Below are positions 23,315 to 34,642 of a stretch of DNA of 64,000 nucleotides, one piece after another; the first letter of the stretch is position 1; each line of letters opens with the position of its first letter. The notes under the pieces were generated by a model, which did no database searches, was not told the DNA's origin, and saw nothing but the letters and a program-made list of their open reading frames with translations. The translations under genes and the position numbers were made by a program. Origin of the DNA: Neovahlkampfia damariscottae (taxonomy: Eukaryota > Heterolobosea > Selenaionea > Neovahlkampfiida > Neovahlkampfiidae). The stretch covers positions 1 to 64,000 of the forward strand of contig JABLTG010000120.1 of the NCBI GenBank assembly GCA_016618085.1, read 5' to 3'.

Positions 23315-25438
23315 TTATTGTAATTCAATCAACATATCTTGACAAGTAACTTCATCTAATGTTGGTAATGGAAATAAAGACATGAAAATTCTTCTTAAAT
23401 AAACATTCAAACTTGAGATTAATTTCTCATCATCACAATCTTTAATCTTACCATTTTTGTCAATTACAACTTTTGTATTGTTATAAAATAAATGAATTTC
23501 AACTTTTTTTGTGTCAAATGAAATGTCTTTAAATCTTTCTGATAACAAAAGATAAACAGTTTGCATTAATGATGTTTCTGTTGCAGAATGAATTTGTTCT
23601 TTTGTTCCTAATAAAATTTGTAAAACAGCATCAGCAATAAGATCATTATCAGTGCTTGTATTCCATTGTAAATTGATTTGTTCTTTTTTATCATGCATAT
23701 CATAAATAATTTTAACATGTTTTCCAATACAAAAAGTTTGGAAATTTTCACCTTTTTCTGATGTCATGGTGAATCTTTCTTTCAATGCTTTTTCAAAATC
23801 AAAATTTGGTTTTGGAATTGTCAATGTTTGAGTTACTCCTGTATAAGTAATTTCAGTTTGAGTTTTCAAATCTTCTTTTTTAACAAGTGTATTCTTGAAT
23901 TCTTTTTGAACTAAAATTCCAGAAATCAAATTTCCATCTTTTACCTCTTCTGTCAGTTTACCAAACACTTTTGCAATTTTTTCACCTCTGAACATAATTT
24001 CAACAGATTGACAATTTTTTGGAGTGTAGACTTGAAGTTTTTCAAATTTAGTTTGTAATGCTTGTTTTAAACGAGTCATATTTGTTGAATCTCCATGAAC
24101 TAGAACACAATGAGTTGGTTTTGCACTTTCAATAAACTCTTCAGTTTGTTCACGATCAGAATGAGCTGAAAATGAAATAGATTTGACTGTCATATTTAGA
24201 GGAACTGTTTGTCCTGAACTTAAAGTTACTTCTGATGGTTCTGTGATGATTTTTTTAGCCAATGTTCCTTCTACACAATATCCTGGAATAACTACTCCAT
24301 TTCTTGAGTCAGAGCACCATTTTTCAAAAAGTTCTTGAGAAATACCTGATTGTAACATACCTGGTGATGCCATAACAACAGAAGGACCTGAGTCTTCAAA
24401 TGAATCCATATCTTTTAAATTGGAAATATGTTTGAACAAAAATGGATTTGAAATATCAAATTGTTTTCTAATCTTTTCATTCATTGATTCAATATACTGC
24501 TTAAAAACTTTCATACATTTTTGAGCCAATGAAGATGCATAATAGATTGGAATTTTTTGGAGTTTTGGATGAGTTTCCCAATACTCATCCAAAATCAATA
24601 ATAACTCTTGAGCTCTTCCTAAAGCAAAAACAGGTATCAAACAACGACCTCCTCTTAAAACAACATCATGGACCATTTTAGTGAATCTTTGTTCTCTATC
24701 TTTTCTTTTTTCATGAACTTGAATACCATAGGTGGATTCAATAATTAAAACATCAGGTTTCACAGTTGGTGTTTCAGCACCCAACAAATGACGATCTTCT
24801 TGTCTTGAAAAATCACCTGTATATAAAACAGTTGTTCCTCCAATGTCAATCATGAACATAGCAGCTCCTAATACATGACCTGCATTATAACACCAAAATT
24901 TAATTCCATTATGTTCCATTTCTTGATGATATCCTATTAAGTCAATTTTATCTAAACTTTTCATTAAGTCTTGTTCACTAAATAATTGATCCGATTGATT
25001 GGACACTTTAACAAAATCACTCAAGAGTAATTTGTAAATAGCTTTAGTTGGATGTGTCATATAACACTTTCCTTTAAAAGTTGTTTTTTCTAAAAAGTAA
25101 GGAACTGCTCCACTAGAAGGTTAAATTTTAGTTTAAATTTAAACAAACCAGTGATCCAAGTGGAAATGTGAAACTAAAACTAAGTCAATTTCTGAAGGAT
25201 CAATATTGTCAAAAAATGGTAGTGAAGCTAATCCTGTGTATGCTGGATGTACACCACAGTCAAACTGGTAAAAAAGTTTTTTTAATTTTTTTTTTTTTTT
25301 TTTTTTTACGAGAACTGTTTTTCCTCTGAATTTGACAAGAACAGCACTTCTTCCAACTTCCATTCCTGCTCCTAATGGAATGATTTCAAGTTTATCTTCA
25401 CTTGTGGTTGTTGTTATTATTGAATCTTGGATGTTCAT
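23315..25438 (-). CDS. CPSF3: CPSF73-like pre-mRNA 3' endonuclease
   Basis: Three exons (25310-25438, 25149-25264, 23315-25112) give 680 residues from ATG 25438. The metallo-beta-lactamase core is intact: PLGAGMEVGRS, FDCGVHPAYTG, zinc motif SHFHLDHCGA (split by an intron), STYGIQVHEKRKDRE and LVHGDSTNM. The beta-CASP domain is between them and a CPSF73-type C-terminal domain follows. This is the nuclease that cuts pre-mRNA before polyadenylation. The first intron is 45 nt, in frame and stop-free, mostly A/T homopolymer. CCAAT lies only 2 nt before the ATG. Confidence 0.95.
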
Positions 25439-25520
25439 GATTGGTTGAAAAAATTTAAAAATGAGGGTTTAAAAGAGGATCGAACTTGAGACATCTTTCC
25501 AAAAAATAAACATTGTATTT

Positions 25521-26345
25521 TTAGTCGATTTTTTCATGATTTTCATTTTGAATGACTTCATTTTCATCATAATTCAAAATAAAATCTTCATCAATTTTCA
25601 AAAAATATTTCAAATAATAAAACTTCACATCCAAGTACAACCAAATCAATTGAGAAACCAAAAAAGCCATAATAAAGAATTTACCAGCAATAACCCAATA
25701 TTTTTGATCACCTAAAATTTTTGGACGAAGAGATGGAAATGTTGCAACAAACAAAAAAATTTTCATCACCATATTAAATTTTTCTCTTGCTGTAAACCTA
25801 ACAAATGTTCGTTTAAATGTTATATACAATTCTCTAACACACTCTAAATAAGTTAAAAAAAATGTTTCAAAGGTGGGATTCGAACCTATCATCCAAAGCA
25901 TAAAACCTGATTTTATAAGAAAATAAAAAACCATTAAATAATCAACATTGACATGAGTTGATTCTACTTTAAACACATCATTTCTGGTCTTTCTATAATA
26001 CTCTTTTCTTGAAACACCCATGAGTTTGTCAAATGTTTGAGAAATGAATTCAATTACAGGAAAAACTGAATCATTCAGAAGAGCGCATCCAAATATCAAC
26101 GCTGTGTATAAAATCAAAGTTATGATTGTTATGAAAATATAATGATATTTTTTAAAAATGGGTTTCAAGAGTTTGTATTTGTATTTACAATTTTCGCAAC
26201 TTTTTGGTGATGGGGCTACGTTTCGCCAGTGATTTAAACATTCTCTATGTACATGTTTCATTGTTCCTTTACAATAGCAAGGTGATATTAAATCACCTTC
26301 TTCTTCAAAACAAATTCTGCACTGTTTGTTAAGATCTGAAGTCAT
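25521..26345 (-). CDS. MARCH-type RING-CH membrane E3 ubiquitin ligase
   Basis: Intronless, 274 residues from ATG 26345. The N-terminus is a RING-CH zinc finger: CRICFEEEGDLISPCYCKG, MKHVHRECLNHW, CENCKYKY, in the C4HC3 order of MARCH ligases. Four or so hydrophobic helices follow (YIFITIITLILYTALIFG; FLVSQLIWLYLDVKFYY). Such proteins ubiquitylate membrane cargo for endocytosis or ERAD. It shares a 134-nt promoter with the divergent gene at 26480. Confidence 0.9.
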   Translation of the reverse strand: MTSDLNKQCRICFEEEGDLISPCYCKGTMKHVHRECLNHWRNVAPSPKSCENCKYKYKLLKPIFKKYHYIFITIITLILYTALIFGCALLNDSVFPVIEFISQTFDKLMGVSRKEYYRKTRNDVFKVESTHVNVDYLMVFYFLIKSGFMLWMIGSNPTFETFFLTYLECVRELYITFKRTFVRFTAREKFNMVMKIFLFVATFPSLRPKILGDQKYWVIAGKFFIMAFLVSQLIWLYLDVKFYYLKYFLKIDEDFILNYDENEVIQNENHEKID

Positions 26346-26479
26346 GATTTCATTGGATGAACAAAAAAAATAACAAAATAAAAATAAAATAAATTTGTTT
26401 AACTATTGTTTAAAATTCTAACTTTTTTTAGTTGTAGAATTCAACCAATAAAATTATTTTCTTTTTTCAAAGAAACAAC
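26346..26479. promoter_or_regulatory. Bidirectional promoter, MARCH ligase and four-TM gene
   Basis: ATTGG at 26352-26356 is 7 nt from the reverse-strand start, and CCAAT at 26445-26449 is 31 nt from the forward start. Confidence 0.5.
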
Positions 26480-27046
26480 ATGAGTGACTCAATAGAAAAA
26501 AAGAATCTCAGGAGAAGTATGCTCACTAGTGTAACTTCGGATATATGTGGAGCAATCAGTTGTTGTATTTGTGGAATTCCTTTGTTTACAACACTTTTAG
26601 TACTAGCTAGTGTTTATTTCAATGGTTGTCCACGTTTAGCAACTTGGAATATTGTCATGTATTCACTGTATATATTCGGATCTATTTTAGTTATCAACCA
26701 AAAAATATTTCAACTTTTATGCACCATTTCAACCAAATTTTTAGATGATGATGAATGTAAGTCACTTGGGTTATGTTGTTCAAAGTACTCAAAGTTTATT
26801 TATCATATTACTTTTTCCGTTTGTTCTTATTTAGTTTTAGTTTCATGGGACTTATACGGAATTTATTTATTAATAACTACCACTGGAACTTGTTCTACTG
26901 CTGGAGTTGGATTATTTTTGTACATATTGACTTTAATCACTGTTGTTGTTGATGTTGTTTCAAATACTTGTTCTTGTCTTGCTACACTTTACGTTATTTT
27001 TGATTGTTTCCTTGTTACACATTTATTCATTGAAAATTGGGAATAA
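26480..27046 (+). CDS. Four-transmembrane protein of unknown function
   Basis: Intronless, 188 residues from ATG 26480. Four hydrophobic segments can be seen (IPLFTTLLVLASVYF; NIVMYSLYIFGSILVI; YLVLVSWDLYGIYLLI; LFLYILTLITVVVDVV) with a Cys-rich character near the helix ends (CCICGIP, CSCLATLY). The tetraspan layout is clear, but no tetraspanin CCG or other signature is present. Not recognised. Confidence 0.65.
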   Translation: MSDSIEKKNLRRSMLTSVTSDICGAISCCICGIPLFTTLLVLASVYFNGCPRLATWNIVMYSLYIFGSILVINQKIFQLLCTISTKFLDDDECKSLGLCCSKYSKFIYHITFSVCSYLVLVSWDLYGIYLLITTTGTCSTAGVGLFLYILTLITVVVDVVSNTCSCLATLYVIFDCFLVTHLFIENWE

Positions 27047-27145
27047 AAAAAATTCCAGAAATAAATTGAATTAAAATTCAATTTGAGAAATAAAAAATTC
27101 CATTATACGAATTCTATTCAACCAATGAAAAATATTTTGAAAAAA

Positions 27146-28124
27146 ATGAACAAAAAACAATTCTCTTTGGATAAATTTTGTTTTCGTCAATTTGAAGAAA
27201 ATTACACTGGTAGTAGAATTGAAAACATTTCAAAAGAAGATTTCATCAACAAAATCAATGAATTGTTTGAGACAAATAACTACAAACTCAAAGGTAAAAA
27301 AGGAAAAAGAAAAAATTTAAACTTGAAAAAGACGGATATGCTCCTTTTTGTAAACATGTTTTTGTTCCAAATTTTTGTGGTGCCAAAGTTTCTGTTTTAG
27401 AAATCACTAAAGAAAATGAACATTTACTTGAAACTGGTTATCAATCCAGAACACCAAAAGAGTTACCTGTATTAGTTCGTTGGTTTCCAAAAGAAAAAAT
27501 AAAAATTGAAGAAGCTAAATTTTTAGATGTAATACTTTATTCAAGAGAACAAATTATTAAAGAAAATGAAGCTATTGGTGAGAAAAATACAGATGAAGGT
27601 TTGAATTTTTTTTTTTTTTTTTTTTTTATTGTTTTAAAAGAACCATGGGGTGTTATATCTGTAAAATCACAGAATGAAGATTTTGAAACACCAATGAATC
27701 CAATCACAATGATGAGAAATGCATTGGGTAAAGAAGAAGGTGGTTCAGGAGTTCCTTTAGATCGTTTGAAGTATCAAGAAAGTGTTGATTATTGGAAAAA
27801 TCATGCGATTATCGGTTAAACAATTGAATAAATTTTTTTAGTTTTTTATTGGACCAAAGAGTTTTGTGTGAAAAAAACATGAATGAAACAGGTGAAGAAG
27901 TTGAATTAGATTTATTAAAAGAATTCAATTTCTTACCGGAAATGGTTCAATTTTTAGAAAAAATAAAAAAAAATGAAAAAACTGAGCAAGAGAGTTTCAA
28001 ATTTGAGACTCATTTAAAAAGTTCTTTAGATCTATTGGATAAACTTGAAGGTGCTGAATTAACACATGAACAACAAGAAAAAATACTTGAAAAATTAGAA
28101 AAAGAATTACAAATTAAAAAGTAA
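27146..28124 (+). CDS. DUF3228-like protein
   Basis: Start is probably ATG 27146; an in-frame ATG at 27125 overlaps a CCAAT element. Introns 27294-27331, 27599-27640 and 27815-27841. The product has DGYAPFCKHVFVPNF, YQSRTPKELPVLVRWFP, then MNPITMMRNALGKEEGGSG and SVDYWKNHAIIG, which I recall as features of the DUF3228 family (bacteria and diverse protists, function unknown). The last exon (VLCEKNMNETGEE, then a coiled-coil tail) is joined by an intron whose phase does not match by one base; a T6 homopolymer sits at the junction. Confidence 0.65.
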
Positions 28125-28380
28125 AACACTCTTTGGAATCATTTTTAAATTTTAAAAGCGAAAAATTACAAAAATTTAAAAAATTAGAAATTTTTAAAAA
28201 GGAAGATGCAATGGAAATTGAATAATATCTTTGTATTTTAAATCTTATTATCTTATTAAATTTACATAACATTTCAAATCATTATTTTAGCAAAGGATTC
28301 AATTTTTCGGATAAATTTGATGTTACAAATTTGAAACAAGAGTTGTAGTGGAACATGAGTTTTTTGATTCTTTGAAATAT

Positions 28381-29430
28381 TTATTCATCTCTTTTTCTTT
28401 TTTTTGATTCTGGTTCTTGATCATCTTTTACTTCTTCATTTTTTGAATTTACCTTATCTTTAGTTTGACTCCAAGCATCTTTATTTCCTCCAGTTAATAA
28501 ATTACTCTCATCTACAGTACCACCTGTTAATTTCATAACAAAATCAAAAAACATTCCTTCTGAAAAATCTTTCCATTTTTTTACAGTTTCCATAAAAGTT
28601 TCTGTTCTTTCTGAAATGTTTTCACCCATTTTATCAACTCCATGAGTTACTGCTTCATTTAACTTTTCAACTTGAGAAGTGATATAAATAGAAGTTGATT
28701 TCATAAAAGGAATATTCATATCTTCAGTACTATAACCTCTGCTTAAATTTCTTTTAATATAGGTATCATAATCTCTGACAATTCTTAAAATCAAATCAGA
28801 TGTTGAAATTCCTTAAAAATGATGTCAAAAAAGTTTTTTTTTTTTCAAACCTTCTGTTCTTTTGGTAGTTGTGAATTTACCAATATCTTTCACCCAACGG
28901 TAAACATCATTTCCTTCTTCATCATATGAATCATCTTCTCCATGGGTTACATAATCAATTTGATGCTTATCGAGAAATTCTTGTGTTAAAACCCAAGGAG
29001 CATCAGCAACTACTTCGTCAACATAACGACAATGTGAAACACATTCAACACGTTCATCTTCATTCATAACAGTTTTTCCTTTAATTTTATGAGTGATTTC
29101 ATCACCACAAACTCCTACAATCAAGTAAGTATTTGGAAAGATATTCTTTGCTTGTTGAAGTCCTCTTGCATGTCCAAGATGAAATAAATCGAAAATACCA
29201 TCAGCATAAACTCGAACTGGTCTTCCTTTTGGTAATGGATTCACTTTGTAGTCTTTTTTTTTTGAATTTAATTTGAGTTTTGATTGTTCAAATGCTTCTT
29301 CCAATTTACGTTTTTTGGTATTTTCTGTTCCATCTGGCATGAATACAGGTGCTGATAATAATTTTGTTGGAACATTTATTTCAGATTCTGTTTCTTTTTC
29401 AGTGTCTTTGCTCTTTTTTTTTGGTGGCAT
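28381..29430 (-). CDS. PCYT1: CTP:phosphocholine cytidylyltransferase
   Basis: Two exons (28851-29430, 28381-28811) and a 39-nt intron give 336 residues from ATG 29430. A Lys-rich N-terminus (nuclear-signal-like PPKKKSK, KKRKLEE) precedes the nucleotidyltransferase domain: [20 protein letters not shown] with the H-x-G-H signature, then [16 protein letters not shown] and [13 protein letters not shown] with the RTEGIST motif. A helical C-terminal part resembles the membrane-binding amphipathic region. It makes CDP-choline, the rate-limiting step of the Kennedy pathway. The C-terminus is again basic (SKKRKRDE). Confidence 0.95.
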
Positions 29431-29590
29431 TGTTAACAGTTTTAAAAGAAGATTTTAATTGGTCCACGAAATCAAAACTGTTTCAAAAAAAATTTTTTCT
29501 TTTTTTTTTCTTGAATTATTCTCAAAAAAATTGATTGAAAAAAAATTGATTTAACAACCAATAAAACACCGACCAAAATTAAATTTTGCC
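29431..29590. promoter_or_regulatory. Bidirectional promoter, PCYT1 and ABA4-like genes
   Basis: ATTGG at 29458-29462 lies 28 nt from the PCYT1 start and CCAAT at 29558-29562 lies 29 nt from the forward start at 29591. Confidence 0.5.
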
Positions 29591-30118
29591 ATGTTGAATC
29601 TGTATGGAATGAACAACTCTGAAATATTCAGTATGTTAAATATGATGGCACTTCCACCATGGATTTTATTGGTAATTGCTCCACGTGCAAAATTTACCAA
29701 AATGGCCATCACAACAACAGCATTAGTTATGTCTTTGGCTTTTTTACTTTTCCAAGTGATGGAAATGACTTCAACTACAACAATAACAAACTCACAACAA
29801 TTAATTTCCATGATAAAATCAATAACCTTTTCAAATCTTCAAGAAAAACTTTTAACTTTAAATTTCACTGCAATTAAGAGTTTTTTTTTCTCTGAAACAG
29901 GATTTTTGGCTATATGGTCACATTATATCATTATTGATATGGTAGCAGGACATACAATTTCAAAGGATGCAAGAGCTTCAAATGTGTCTCCTATTCTTTA
30001 TGTACCTTGTTTACTTTTGACTTTACTTTTGGCTCCAGTTGGTTATTTAGTTTATTTTTTTGTTAAAAATTTTAATTATGTTATCTTGGGAAATTCAAAT
30101 CATGTCAAAGTTGAATAA
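29591..30118 (+). CDS. ABA4-like (DUF4281) membrane protein
   Basis: Intronless, 175 residues from ATG 29591. Four hydrophobic helices. The segment MALPPWILLVIAPRAKFT and the later HYIIIDMVAGHTISKDARAS followed by PCLLLTLLLAPVGYL match the layout I recall for ABA4/DUF4281 proteins (in plants needed for neoxanthin formation; many algal and bacterial members of unknown function). There is no sign of a carotenoid pathway nearby, so the role here is open. Confidence 0.6.
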   Translation: MLNLYGMNNSEIFSMLNMMALPPWILLVIAPRAKFTKMAITTTALVMSLAFLLFQVMEMTSTTTITNSQQLISMIKSITFSNLQEKLLTLNFTAIKSFFFSETGFLAIWSHYIIIDMVAGHTISKDARASNVSPILYVPCLLLTLLLAPVGYLVYFFVKNFNYVILGNSNHVKVE

Positions 30119-30173
30119 AAAAAAAACGAAAAAAAAATTTTTCCAATCAATTCCTTGTTTTTGGTCAAATTAA

Positions 30174-31809
30174 TTAATTTTTTTGTATAATTTTCTGGTC
30201 ACATTTTAGGACTCTTTGCGTTCTAAATTGATCTAAATTTTTATTCACAATTTTATTGGACTGTTTCTGTTTCTTCAAATTTCTGTATTTTTGGGAAACA
30301 ATAGTCAATTCTCTATCAGTAGTTGGAACATTGTCATCAATTAAATTTTTTGATGAGTTTCTCCATTTTTGAAATTCTAGTGATGTTTTTATTCGACTGT
30401 ATGTGTCTCTCATATTTCTTTTCGTTTCCTTGATTGAATCATTGAAAATATTTGAGTAACCTTCTCTATATTCACAAAAGTTTTTGATTTTTTCTTGATC
30501 TCCTTTTCTGGTAGGAGCAGGTAATTTCACCTGCAATGGAGATCCAACTTCAATGAAATTTGTGTGGATTTCATGGAAAAGTCTCCATTTGGAGTTAATG
30601 ATCGTTTTATATCATTTATGATAGCAAACAATAAACCAAAGCAAGACAAACCAAAGATTAGCAGGATCTCTAAAAATAAATTCAGTCCAAAGCGGTGATT
30701 CCTTGTTGAATAGCATTTGGATCAGTTCTTGCATTTCCAAAGTAAAATTCTAATCGATACAAATTACTAAGTCCAGAAATGAAAACAATAATTGAATTGA
30801 TGATGAATTCAATTCGAAATCCATATGGATCATCAGTGACAAAATAAGAAATGATTTTGCAACCATTTCCTTTAATAAATAGAATCATATCAATAATTAA
30901 TAATATAGTATTCATAACAAAAAGCAACGTTGACAATATGGGAGTGATTAATGAATCAATAGCATTCGCAGCTTGAAAATTGGAAAATGTGCAGGAAGTA
31001 GGGGTAACAAATTCCATTATTCCATTCAAAAAAACATGTAATATCAAAATAAACTAGATGATAATTCAGAAAAAAAAAAAGTTAAAAAAATACCAAAACG
31101 AAGAAAAAGGTGACAATTAACACAAACCAATTTGAAGTAAAAAATTTCGCAATTTTCATTTTCAGAATCATCCTTTGGATTAATTTTGTGTCCTCAAGAT
31201 CTATTTCAAAACTATAGTTTGTTTGGGAGGTCTCTGGTTCAATGTTTTCTTTGATTTCTTCTAATGTGAAAAACTAAATTTTTTTTTTTAACCTTCAATT
31301 TGCGACAATTCTTCTTTCTTTTTAATCTTTTTAGAACTTTTTAATTTGTCTGATAGAGTTTTTAAATTTTTGGAATTGGGCTCATCAAAAAAAAGACAAA
31401 GTTAAATCTTTCCATGAATCCAGACGTTTGTTTAACAAATATTTTAAAATTGTTATACTTTGAAATATGGAAAAAAGACATATAATAGGATATAGTATCA
31501 ATAAAGTCCACCAGCAAGAAAAGCTAAAAATTAAAAAAAATGAGAATATTTCATTTACTTGTATGTAAAAGATAATTCATTGTTTGACTTCAACCAACTG
31601 AAATTTCCAATGTAAAATCTCAGAATATATATCCACATTGAAAGAATTCCAAAGTAAGGAATGATTCCTCAATATTTTAGTTCTTCGTATTTTCTGAAAA
31701 ATAACAACAAAAGTACGATAAAAGTTAAGACTACTGCTACAGTTTGTACACCAATTAGAATTCCATCATTTGCCACAAAGCTGAATACAGCTGATGTGGT
31801 GTTCATCAT
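30174..31809 (-). pseudogene. Decayed 7TM-RGS receptor-like gene
   Basis: Read from ATG 31809, exons are still visible across introns 31524-31558 and 31261-31292. They hold hydrophobic segments (TVAVVLTFIVLLLLFF; PYFGILSMWIYILRFYIG; ILSTLLFVMNTILLIIDMI), a linker (DEPNSKNLKTLSDKL), then FRDPANLWFVLLWFIVCY and an RGS C-terminal half (HEIHTNFIEVGSPLQVKLPA; KRNMRDTYSRIK). The frame is broken at several points (an in-frame TGA near 31670, a slip at the T8 run near 31390, a slip near 30715, another TGA near 30624). The first half of the RGS domain is missing. A relic of a GPCR-like RGS protein. Confidence 0.6.
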
Positions 31810-31949
31810 TGGCCAAAGGTTAGACCAATCAAAACAAGTTGTCCCAATGTTAACTCTTTGCTTCCAACATCCTTCTAAACTTGTTCATCTCTGAGAAACC
31901 TCAGTAGGAATATTAAATAAACTTTTTGTATTTCTGATGATGTAAATAT

Positions 31950-32480
31950 TTATTTGAATTTTACGTCTTCAATTTTTTTGGATAGTACTGATGAAAATTC
32001 AGAAAATTCAATACTACCACTTCCATCTATATCAATATCTTCAAAAGTAATTGCTTCTAAATCAGCCACAAAATCATAAGTTCCTTCTTGGAATTTTGTC
32101 AATTTTTCGACACTGTTGTCAAGATCTTCTTGTAATTCTGTCAACTCGAGATGTTTTTCCATTGAGTTTGTTGACAAAACACTTAAATCCGGATTTACAT
32201 CAGACACTTGTTCTGACAATTCGACAAGTCGTTGAGATTTTTTTATGTTTTCTTTTGAAAGTTCTTTAATTTCATCTTCTGTTGCTTCTTTTTTTGCTCC
32301 ATAAGTTCCTTTAAATTTTTGTAAATATTTCACAAATTCAGTTTTGAATTTTTTGAATTCTTCTTTATCCAAATGTTTGTTGTGATCTTTATCATAAAGG
32401 TTAAATAATTTTTCAAAGTGTTTTAATTCATCTGGTTCATCAAAGGCTTCACTCAAAATTTTTTGACCATTGTTTCCCAT
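31950..32480 (-). CDS. EF-hand calcium-binding protein, possibly myristoylated
   Basis: Intronless, 176 residues from ATG 32480. Two canonical EF loops lie at the ends: DKDHNKHLDKEE (residues ~30-41) and DIDGSGSIEFSE (~150-161). A long helical, acidic middle region separates them. The N-terminus MGNN could be N-myristoylated after Met removal, although position 6 (Gln) is not ideal. Likely a calcium sensor. Confidence 0.8.
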   Translation of the reverse strand: MGNNGQKILSEAFDEPDELKHFEKLFNLYDKDHNKHLDKEEFKKFKTEFVKYLQKFKGTYGAKKEATEDEIKELSKENIKKSQRLVELSEQVSDVNPDLSVLSTNSMEKHLELTELQEDLDNSVEKLTKFQEGTYDFVADLEAITFEDIDIDGSGSIEFSEFSSVLSKKIEDVKFK

Positions 32481-32796
32481 GATTCTGGTGTGAGTGTTTT
32501 TTTATTTGATAAAATTCTGTTATGTCATTGGTGCATCTTGAAAAAATGATTTTAATAAATTTTTTCTCTATCTAACAGATTAGAGAGAACATTTTTCTTT
32601 ATTCGTTTTAGGGTGTTTTTCCTTTTGTCGTTTTTGGTAGTTCTAATGTCCTAAAAAGAGAAGAAAAATTTCTTCAATTGGATATTTTGGAGCGAATCAT
32701 ATAAATTAAGAAGTATGTTATTACTGTTTTCGTAAATTCTGTTTATTATTGGTCAGTTTATTCCTTGACACAACAGACTCAAACGTCAACAATTCA
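32481..32796. promoter_or_regulatory. Shared upstream region of the EF-hand and RGS genes
   Basis: A 316-nt gap between divergent genes with no frame. It holds a small hairpin around 32568-32590 (TCTCTATCT...AGATTAGAGAG, imperfect) and ATTGG elements near 32528, 32678 and 32746, the last about 48 nt before the RGS start. Confidence 0.35.
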
Positions 32797-33622
32797 ATGC
32801 AAAACGATAAACAACTTTTCTCAAAGAGTTCAAAAGAATTCCAGCTGCTTGGAATTGAACCATCAGATTTAATACAAGAAAGGAAACTTTCACTTGAAGA
32901 AGCAGAAACAATTAAATTGACCGGAAACTCAGTGAGAAATCGAAGGAAAATGTTGAAAACTCATCCTACAACAGATGAATCTGAATCATCTTTACCTCAC
33001 AAAACAATGAAACTTTCAGAAGTTCTGGCAGACGAAAACTTATACTTTATTTTCAAACAATTTTCAATGAAAGAATTGTAAGTGAAAATGAGAAAATTTA
33101 ATATATTTTAATAGTTCATCCGAAAACCTGTTCTTTTTAGAAAATGTAAAACAATACGAAACCACAATACCATCAAAAAGATTTAGAAAAGTCTTGGATA
33201 TTTTCAACGATTTCTTGTCGAAGGATGCACCTTTACAAGTCAATATACAAAGCATATATGTTCACAAAATTGAAGATGTTTTAAATGAGACTTCTCCAAC
33301 TCTTGAAGATGATTTATTTTCAGAAATTGTCGAACAAGTCACAAATTTACTTAAAGATACCTATTCAAGATTTAAAGAATCACAAGAGTTCAAAGAATAC
33401 AGAGAATCACTTTTGAATCCTGATGAAGGTCAGAATTTAAAAGTTGATTTTGAAAAACCACGAAGATCAGTCTCAGATGCAATTAAGGACATTTTTAAAC
33501 CAAGGAAAAGCGTTTCAACAAGAAGTCCAAGTTCATCATCTCCTTCACGAAAAAAAAGATCTGCACAACCTGTAGATGAATCAATAACTGTCTATGATGG
33601 TTTATCGGATTTTAAAATGTAA
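32797..33622 (+). CDS. RGS domain protein (G-protein GAP)
   Basis: Two exons (32797-33077, 33115-33622) and a 37-nt intron give 262 residues from ATG 32797. Residues ~70-185 form an RGS domain: LADENLYFIFKQFSMKEF then SSENLFFLENVKQYE, IFNDFLSKDAPLQVNI, and LLKDTYSRFKESQEFKEYRE. The C-terminal ~70 residues are Ser/Arg/Lys-rich (SVSTRSPSSSSPSRKKR). RGS domains speed GTP hydrolysis on G-alpha. The adjacent 7TM-RGS relic shares the final RGS helix motif (DTYSR). Confidence 0.85.
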
Positions 33623-33754
33623 AATATAAATTTTGTTTGAATGAAATGGATTATCGAGATCTCACAATCAATTTTTTTTCCAAATCGAAAATTGTATTCT
33701 GAATTTGTTGTTAAAAACTCTTCGGTTCCGATTGGTCAAAAAAAAAACAAAAAG

Positions 33755-34400
33755 ATGAGCCGCCTTGTGAATAATTTCAAAGTCAAGAAGTACACGAAAT
33801 CAACACTTAAAAATGTTCAGTTTTACAGTGATGAAATACCATGTCAACCTGATAACATTTTTTTAAAAGAAATTCATTCAAAATGGTATTTTGATTTCCA
33901 ACGATTGGAGTATTCTCATGGATACATACAATGTAAATATTTTTCTTTTTTAATTATTTTAAGGGTTGTTTCCATTATTTGAAGGACATGGAGTTAATCC
34001 TCAAGCCTATGCCTTGACTTCAGAAGAGTGTGAAATTTTTAAAAATTCAAAAGAACTTCAAGAAAAACTTTTCATATCTTTTGAGATGATGATGAATTTC
34101 TACGGTATCAAATTAAACAAAGACAATTTAGAAATGTCCAGAAATGAAGATTGGATTCTGCATTATGAAAATTTAGAACATAATCCACATAACTTTTTAA
34201 GGATCACTAGAATATTAAAATCTATAGGATTTTTAGGTTTAAGTGAATTTAAAAAGCCATTTCTGAAATTTGTTTCTGATGAAATTTTTTCAAAATATGA
34301 ACTTACGTCATGCAAACATTCATTTGTGAATTTTTGGTTACCAACTTTAGAGAAGGAAGAAGAAATGAAAGAAATTATTGAAAATATGACTACTATGTAA
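33755..34400 (+). CDS. OGFr conserved-region protein
   Basis: Two exons (33755-33932, 33964-34400; intron 31 nt) give 204 residues from ATG 33755. The whole protein matches the conserved N-terminal domain of opioid growth factor receptors: VQFYSDEIPCQP, FLKEIHSKWYFDFQRLEYSH, GYIQWLFPLFEGHGVNPQAY, LRITRILKSIGFLG. The intron splits the Trp of GYIQW. The animal-type repeat tail is absent. This domain occurs widely in fungi and protists with unknown function. ATTGG lies 19 nt before the ATG. Confidence 0.9.
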
Positions 34401-34642
34401 TTTGTCACGTTATCAAGTTTATACAAATATTTGACTTCGTTTTCATTTCGTCTTTTATTTTTTTCAAACCATAGTCTTCTCCAATTTTATTTCACTACAA
34501 TCAAATGTTATTTTATTCCTTTTAATTTTTTAATCTCCTTTAATACCCTAAATATTAACAAAAATCTAAAAATAAACTATGAACATTCAAATTCATTTCG
34601 ACTAATAAATAGATCCAATTTTTCTGGGATTGTTCAAGTCAC

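Noticed and set aside
25477-25487. AAGTTCGATCC on the reverse strand, B-box-like
   Set aside because: It is in the CPSF73 promoter; no matching A-box or cloverleaf could be drawn around it.
25875-25886. GGGATTCGAACC, resembling a tRNA T-loop/B-box on the reverse strand
   Set aside because: It lies inside the MARCH ligase coding region and encodes IGSNPTFETF; no acceptor stem or anticodon arm is present.
27601-27640. Long T tract as a microsatellite or terminator
   Set aside because: It lies inside a GT-AG intron of the DUF3228 gene and fits the T-rich intron style of this genome.
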